DNA from: DASXMR01 sp036495525
Lineage (GTDB): Bacteria; Actinomycetota; Actinomycetes; Streptosporangiales; Streptosporangiaceae
Direction: 5' to 3'
Assembly (NCBI GenBank): GCA_036495525.1
Contig: DASXMR010000021.1
Coordinates: forward strand, 1 to 10,134
Length of the DNA stretch: 10,134 nucleotides
Position numbers and translations under genes: made by a program. Positions within the stretch are counted from its first letter, which is position 1, and each line of letters starts with the position of its first letter. Shown here piece by piece: positions 6,598 through 10,134 of this stretch. Under the pieces are notes generated by a model. That model saw nothing but the letters and a program-made list of their open reading frames with translations. It ran no database searches and was not told the DNA's origin.

Positions 6598-6861
6598 ATG
6601 TGCACGTACCTGACTGAGAAGATCGAGATCAACGGCAGCGGCAAGGGCAGCACGGGCTGGTTCGGGCTGAGCGGCGCCTGCGTGTACTTCGACCACCCGG
6701 TCCATGCCATGGCCGAGCACACCCTCAACATCGACTTCGTGAACCCGGACAAGGGTCCCTCGGCGCGGGTAGCGGTGGAGCTCACGGCTGAGTCAGCGCG
6801 GGCGCTGGCCCGCGCGATCGAGACCACGCTCGCCTCAGCGCCGCCCGCCCTGGTCGCCTGA
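6598..6861 (+). CDS. DUF6295 family protein
   Basis: 87 residues, a small soluble protein. The start MCTYLTEKIEI, the central FDHPVHAMAEHTLNIDF (31-47) and NPDKGPSARVAVEL (49-62) match what I remember of the DUF6295 family. The biochemical role is unknown. Clustered Cys2, Cys28, Asp32, His33, His36, His41 and Asp46 could bind a metal, which is inference from composition. AAAGGA seven bases before the ATG supports the start. It lies 12 bases after the dienelactone-hydrolase gene and is probably co-translated; I recall this pairing from other actinomycetes, suggesting a shared function. The stop codon lies inside the first unit of a tandem repeat that continues into the intergenic region. Confidence 0.88.
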   Translation: MCTYLTEKIEINGSGKGSTGWFGLSGACVYFDHPVHAMAEHTLNIDFVNPDKGPSARVAVELTAESARALARAIETTLASAPPALVA

Positions 6862-6954
6862 CCCGCCTGGTCCTGACCCGCCTGGTCGCCTGACCCGGCC
6901 TGGCTGCTGATCCGGCCTGGGTTGCTAACCGGCCGGGCTGACCTTGATCTGGCC
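6851..6954 (+). repeat. Degenerate tandem repeat of about 17 bases
   Basis: Units start with TGG and end with GGCC or CGCC: 6851-6867 (TGGTCGCCTGACCCGCC), 6868-6882, 6883-6900, 6901-6917 and 6918-6934, with a poorer unit at 6935-6954. The first three are near-identical and later ones decay. The first unit contains the last codons and TGA of the DUF6295 gene. Confidence 0.7.
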
Positions 6955-7289
6955 AGCCTGACCACTGGTCGCTTCCTGGTCTCTGATCGCGCCGGCCTGG
7001 TCCATTGCCGAGTCGGTCAACCGCGGTGCGCATGGCCACGGTGCGCTGGCTCTGGTGCATCGGCCGCTGGTGCGGCTGGCTGGGATGGCTGTCCTGGCAT
7101 TCCGCAGTGCTGGGGCCGTTCCGCGGCCGTGCATGGCCTGCCGCGGTGCTGTGCGCGGCCGTTCGGTAGCCGCGTGCAAGGCCGTTCCCTGGCCGACGGA
7201 AGCCATTGTGCTGTTTGGCCGCGCGCGCCAATTGTCGGCACTCCGTGCCAGGATCAAGTCATGACCGCGGGTCGGCGGGAGGCGCATCT
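6862..7289. other. 428-base gap upstream of the clamp gene, low complexity
   Basis: No credible gene. The first 90 bases are the decaying tandem repeat. About 7010-7200 is a biased stretch of GGCCGTTC-, CGCGGCC- and TGCGCTGG-like words without a coding pattern. GGCAC-TCC-GTGCC (7237-7249) is a small hairpin 40 bases before the clamp start. No clear promoter is seen, though the TTGTCG at 7232-7237 could be a -35 for the clamp gene. Confidence 0.55.
6912..6936 (+). terminator. Possible hairpin after the hydrolase/DUF6295 operon
   Basis: CCGGCC (6912-6917) and GGTT (6920-6923) pair with AACC (6927-6930) and GGCCGG (6931-6936) around a GCT loop, leaving a 2-base bulge. This gives a 10-bp stem about 50 bases past the stop. 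There is no T-tract. It is formed by units of the tandem repeat, so it may be incidental. Confidence 0.35.
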
Positions 7290-8648
7290 GTGAAGTTCAG
7301 GGTCGAGCGCGAGGCATGGGGCGAGGCGGTCGCGTGGGCGGCGCGGGCGCTGCCCACCCGCCCGGTAGTTCCCGTGCTCTCCGGGCTGCTGCTGCGGGCA
7401 GGGGATGACGGGCTCACCGTGTCCTGCTTCGACTATGAGGTGTCCGCCCGGATCGTGGTGGCGGCCGAGGTGGCCGAGCCAGGCTCGGCCCTGGTACCTG
7501 GCCGGCTGCTTGCCGAGATCACCCGCAGCCTGCCCGGTCAGCCGGTCGAGCTCAGCTTCGGCGGTGACGCCGACATGGTCAGCCTGAGCTGCGGCGGCGC
7601 CGAGTTCTCGGTGGTGTCGCTGCCGATGCAGGATTATCCGGCGCTGCCGGAGCCACCCGAGCCTGCCGGGACGGTGGACGGGGGAACGCTGGCAGCGGCG
7701 GCCCTGCAGGTGGTGCCCTCCGCCAGCCGCGACGACACGCTGCCCATGCTGACCGCGGTCTGCCTGGAGATTGATGGCCAGCTGATGACACTGGCCGCCA
7801 CCGACCGGTACCGGCTGGCTGTCCGGGACCTGGCCTGGGAGCCGGTTCAGCCGGGGGTCCGGGCCGCCGCGCTGGTTCCGGCCAGGACACTCGCCGACGT
7901 AGCGCGGACGATGACCGCCGGAGTGCCGGTGACGGTGGCGTTCGGCGCGGGCGACGCCGGCCAAGCAGACGGCAACCACGACGCGGCGCCGCGTCCGGCC
8001 GAGGGCATGATCAGTTTCGAGGGCGGCGGCCGGCGGCTGACCGCCCGGCTGATCGGGGGCGAGTTCATCAGGTACCGGTCTCGGTTCCCCGCCGATTTCA
8101 GCTCCGTGGCTGACCTGCCGGCCACGTCGTTCATCGAGGCCGTCCGCCGGGTCGCGCTCGTTGCCGACCGGGCCAGCCCGGTCCGGCTGTCCTTCGGCGG
8201 CGGCCAGGTCACCGTCGAGGCGGCTACGGACGGCCGGGCCCGCGCGGTCGAGTCCGTGCCGGCCGACTTCAGCGGCGACGAGCGCGTCATCGCCTTCAAT
8301 CCGCACTACCTGCTCGACGGGCTCACCGCCGCCGCGCTGCCGGCGGCTGCGTCGTCGCCAGCATCAGCTGGATCGGGCGGCGAGACCGGCGACAGCGGCG
8401 CCGGCGCCGCCGGGTCCGCTGATGGTCACCGTTCGGCTGGTGCGCCAGATGGCGCGACGTCGGCGGCGCAAGCCAGGGTCAGGCTGCAGTTCAACAGCCA
8501 GGCCAAGCCAGCCCTGATCACCAGCACCCGCGAGGACGGTGCCCGCGTGGACGGCGCCCGCGTGGACGGCGCCCGCGGCGACAGCGATCCGGAGCAGAAG
8601 GGGTTGCGGTACCTGGTCGTGCCGTTGCGGGTCCCGGCCGGGAACTAG
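7290..8648 (+). CDS. dnaN: DNA polymerase III beta subunit (sliding clamp) homologue, probably an accessory paralogue
   Basis: 452 residues against about 376 in a usual actinobacterial clamp. All three clamp domains are visible: N-terminal about 1-120 (KFRVEREAWGEAVAWAARALP; CFDYEVSARI at 46-55; LPMQDYPALP at 111-120), central about 128-256 (SRDDTLPMLTAV; LAATDRYRLAVRD at 168-180), C-terminal about 260-450 (EAVRRVALVADRASPVRLSF; FNPHYLLDGL at 336-345; KPALI; end YLVVPLRV). DnaN rings encircle DNA and tether polymerases and repair proteins. Extra sequence: about 18 residues at 221-238, about 50 Ala/Gly/Ser-rich residues at 346-395, and a threefold DGARV repeat at 416-429. The usual C-terminal MPVRL pocket strand is VPLRV here. 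The GTG start has GGAGG seven bases upstream; an earlier in-frame start at 7206 lacks family similarity. No dnaA, recF or gyrB lies alongside, so this is probably not the origin-linked gene; the symbol marks family only. Confidence 0.9.
   Translation: MKFRVEREAWGEAVAWAARALPTRPVVPVLSGLLLRAGDDGLTVSCFDYEVSARIVVAAEVAEPGSALVPGRLLAEITRSLPGQPVELSFGGDADMVSLSCGGAEFSVVSLPMQDYPALPEPPEPAGTVDGGTLAAAALQVVPSASRDDTLPMLTAVCLEIDGQLMTLAATDRYRLAVRDLAWEPVQPGVRAAALVPARTLADVARTMTAGVPVTVAFGAGDAGQADGNHDAAPRPAEGMISFEGGGRRLTARLIGGEFIRYRSRFPADFSSVADLPATSFIEAVRRVALVADRASPVRLSFGGGQVTVEAATDGRARAVESVPADFSGDERVIAFNPHYLLDGLTAAALPAAASSPASAGSGGETGDSGAGAAGSADGHRSAGAPDGATSAAQARVRLQFNSQAKPALITSTREDGARVDGARVDGARGDSDPEQKGLRYLVVPLRVPAGN
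8535..8579 (+). repeat. Three tandem 15-bp repeats inside the clamp gene
   Basis: GACGGTGCCCGCGTG (8535-8549), GACGGCGCCCGCGTG (8550-8564) and GACGGCGCCCGCGGC (8565-8579). They encode DGARV, DGARV and DGARG in a loop of the third clamp domain. The 15-base unit keeps the frame, so copy number may vary between strains without breaking the gene. Confidence 0.85.
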
Positions 8649-8786
8649 CCGGGCGAGGCTGGCCAGGCCACACGGCTCCGCGGTACTGCCACGCTGACCT
8701 GCCGGGCTGTCGCTCGGCTTGGGGTCGGCCGGGGCGCGGCAGACCGCTCAGTCGCCGGCTGCCAGCAAACGCGAGCCGCCTGTGAG

Positions 8787-9332
8787 CTAGCCGATGCCGG
8801 CAGCTAGCTCCTGATACGGCGGGACGAGCTGCCCCCACCTCTCTTCGGTGTCCCCGCGGTCATGCCCCGCGAGATGATCGCCAAGGCATTCGGCGTGGAT
8901 CTGCCACCCGGCACCGTAGAAGGCGATCATGTCCAGCGGCATGCCCTGAACCTCGAGGACCAGGCGGGTCCTGCCGTCGGCGGTCAGGGTGGCCTCAATG
9001 GTCTCGTCGAAAGGCTCGGGGCCGCTGCCGCTCCGCCAGGATTCGTCTGACTCCCTGACCGTCACCTGCAGCCGGTGTCCCGGCTCACACGCATCCACCC
9101 GCCCGGTGCCGTCCCAGCCATCGGACTCGATGTGCAGGTGAAGCTCTCCGCCGAGGCGAAGGTCACCCTCGACCTGGCCATACCAGCTGGCCAGGCGGCC
9201 CGGCTCGGTCAGCGCCGACCACAAGTCGCCGACGTCGGTGTCATAGCGCTCTTCGATGCGCACGACGCCCTTGCCGTCGGCTGCCCGCAGGCTGCCGAGG
9301 ATGCGGCCGCTGTCGCGTGCGTTGCCAGTCAT
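8787..9332 (-). CDS. SRPBCC (AHSA1/START-like) domain protein
   Basis: 181 residues. It begins with a short polar stretch, then the strand VVRIEERYDTDVGDLWSALTEPGRLASWYGQVEGD (about 23-57), the hallmark opening of the AHSA1-like branch of the SRPBCC fold. GGELHLHI and the CEPGHRLQVTV strand follow at 61-92. A later strand has RTRLVLEVQGMP (121-132), and the long C-terminal helix is about 137-158 with GWQIHAECLGDHLAG. This fold makes a hydrophobic pocket for a ligand; members include cochaperone-like proteins and proteins partnered with ArsR regulators, none of which is seen here. The ATG at 9332 has GGGAG six bases upstream and fits the family start; the frame stays open to 9404. It is convergent to the clamp gene, 138 bases away. 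Ligand and role are unknown. Confidence 0.9.
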   Translation of the reverse strand: MTGNARDSGRILGSLRAADGKGVVRIEERYDTDVGDLWSALTEPGRLASWYGQVEGDLRLGGELHLHIESDGWDGTGRVDACEPGHRLQVTVRESDESWRSGSGPEPFDETIEATLTADGRTRLVLEVQGMPLDMIAFYGAGWQIHAECLGDHLAGHDRGDTEERWGQLVPPYQELAAGIG

Positions 9333-9753
9333 CGGGTGCTCCCTCGCTCGCGCTTCGCTCGCCACTTTGGTTATGCGAGTCATCCGGCAGCTACTCGCCG
9401 ACAAGGCCAGGTGCTGGCCCGGCGGTTCATGGCCGTAGCGAGCGGAGTTGGTCGGAGAGTGCCGCCACGACGGCGTCGGCGGCGAACGTCGACCAGCCCC
9501 GCTGCCCGCCGATGCCTTGATACCCAGGAGAAGCAGTCACACCGGTCAAGCGAGAAGAGCGGCCCGGAGTCCACGCCCGGCTGCGGCCGCAGGTGCCTTG
9601 GGTGCGGCAACCATGATCCGGTAAGAAAAAGTGAGCTGGAGCAGCAGAAATCCTTCGAGATCATGGCGGGGCCGAGCAGCTGCCCACAGCTGACGTCGGT
9701 CTGGGCCAGTTGTCCAGACGCCGAGTCGCGCTGACCCGGCGTGCGATAAGCGG
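9333..9753. other. 421-base gap between the SRPBCC and DUF1707 genes
   Basis: It holds the possible small ORF at 9427-9540 and otherwise no supported gene. 9333-9362 is a run of TCGCTCGC words next to the SRPBCC ribosome-binding site. Around 9621-9632 is a short A/T-rich patch (TAAGAAAAAGTG), T-rich on the minus strand after a weak 4-bp hairpin, a poor terminator candidate for the DUF1707 gene. ACGCCG (9718-9723) and CGGCGT (9737-9742) form an inverted repeat 12 bases past the DUF1707 stop codon. No tRNA fold or T-arm consensus was seen. Confidence 0.5.
9427..9540 (-). CDS. Possible very small ORF or gene remnant
   Basis: A reverse-strand frame from a GTG at 9540 gives 37 residues, ending WSTFAADAVVAALSDQLRSLRP and TGA. 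The last 29 codons end in G or C in 25 cases, a bias like the real genes here, and the peptide looks amphipathic-helical. The first eight codons lack that bias and no ribosome-binding site is seen before the GTG, so it may be the tail of a decayed gene rather than an intact one. It is not recognised. It lies 94 bases upstream of the SRPBCC gene on the same strand. Confidence 0.25.
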   Translation of the reverse strand: MTASPGYQGIGGQRGWSTFAADAVVAALSDQLRSLRP

Positions 9754-10134
9754 CTAGCGGTGGCCGCGGAAGATCCGGCGCAGCAGGCCGCGGACGATGG
9801 TGAAGATCGCTACCAGGATCCCGAGCTTGCCGGGCCACGGGAAGCGCGCGCCCAGCTCCGGCAGGATGACGACGACCAGCAGGAACCACGACGCCAGGAT
9901 CGCGATCAGCGTGGGCAGCACGGTATGCCGCTGACGGCTGCCGTGCTGGTGATATCCGTGCCCCGACTGCCCGTCGTGCCAGCCGAGGTCGTGCGCTCGG
10001 GCCGGACGGGCGGGCGTTGCTGCCAGCGCCGCCTGCCGGTCGTGCTGCGGCAGATCCCGGGTCAGCTGGCTGAGCTGGCGATGCGTGGTGGCCGCGAAGG
10101 CCGCATCCAGGCGCTGGTTGAACTCCTCGAGGTT
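9754..10134 (-). CDS. DUF1707 domain protein with a C-terminal 2-helix membrane region (5' end outside window)
   Basis: 126 C-terminal residues are visible. The first 29, NLEEFNQRLDAAFAATTHR followed by QLSQLTRDLP, are the second half of the DUF1707 domain, a short helical module common in actinobacteria and usually found at the N-terminus of small membrane proteins. A His/Arg/Gly-rich linker follows (about 30-70). Then come two hydrophobic segments, at about 72-91 (TVLPTLIAILASWFLLVVVI) and 103-117, and a basic end RRIFRGHR. The two helices suggest anchoring in the cell membrane with the DUF1707 part inside. The function of the family is not known. The stop is TAG at 9756-9754. The start lies beyond the window, so the upstream neighbour and operon cannot be judged. 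Confidence 0.85.
   Translation of the reverse strand, partial: NLEEFNQRLDAAFAATTHRQLSQLTRDLPQHDRQAALAATPARPARAHDLGWHDGQSGHGYHQHGSRQRHTVLPTLIAILASWFLLVVVILPELGARFPWPGKLGILVAIFTIVRGLLRRIFRGHR

Noticed and set aside
5704..6720. Long minus-strand open frame opposite the hydrolase genes
   Set aside because: Covers two well-supported plus-strand genes with good ribosome-binding sites and shows no family similarity.
7055..7264. Small plus-strand frame in the low-complexity gap
   Set aside because: No ribosome-binding site, no gene-like third-position bias, and it arises from repeated GGCCGTTC-type words.
7254..8306. Minus-strand open frame opposite the clamp gene
   Set aside because: The plus strand has unmistakable DnaN domains; the reverse frame has no recognisable motif.
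7290..8648. Chromosome replication origin next to the clamp gene
   Set aside because: No dnaA, recF or gyrB and no cluster of DnaA boxes in the window.
9333..9753. tRNA or structured RNA in the gap
   Set aside because: No T-arm consensus or cloverleaf arms could be found on either strand.

Overview
The window is chromosomal DNA of very high G+C with GTG starts, GTGA gene overlaps and strong G/C third-position bias. These traits, plus typical actinobacterial families (an ECF sigma factor with a membrane partner, DUF1707, DUF6295, a DnaN of the MKFRVER type), point to a filamentous or soil actinomycete. I cannot name the genus from the sequence. There is no rRNA, tRNA, CRISPR array, transposase or phage gene. 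It reads as an ordinary chromosomal arm with several small independent transcription units.

Left part, all minus strand: the 5' part of an MBL-fold hydrolase resembling N-acyl homoserine lactonases (1-572, cut by the window edge); then a two-gene ECF unit, the sigma factor (2096-2662) followed with a GTGA overlap by a single-pass membrane protein (723-2099) whose outer part is seven repeats of about 47 residues, probably a seven-bladed beta-propeller. The promoter side of this unit carries a perfect 17-bp inverted repeat. Further right is a drug-efflux unit: a MarR regulator (4645-5184) reading into a DHA2-type MFS exporter (2886-4445), closed by a strong GC hairpin.

Middle: a 70-residue two-helix membrane protein (5495-5707, minus) stands divergent to a plus-strand pair, a dienelactone-hydrolase-family enzyme (5842-6585) and a DUF6295 protein (6598-6861) 12 bases apart. 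A decaying 17-base tandem repeat begins in the last codons of the DUF6295 gene.

Right part: a DnaN-like sliding clamp (7290-8648, plus) that stands alone, without dnaA, recF or gyrase genes in the window, and carries long low-complexity insertions, so it is probably an accessory clamp paralogue. Convergent to it is an SRPBCC/AHSA1-like protein (8787-9332, minus), then a 421-base gap with a possible very small ORF, then the C-terminal part of a DUF1707 membrane protein (9754-10134, minus, cut by the window edge).

Most interesting for follow-up are the sigma factor/propeller pair with its palindromic upstream site, and the enlarged stand-alone clamp. Nothing here proves an undescribed system. 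The sigma/propeller unit is the best candidate for a poorly characterised envelope-sensing module.
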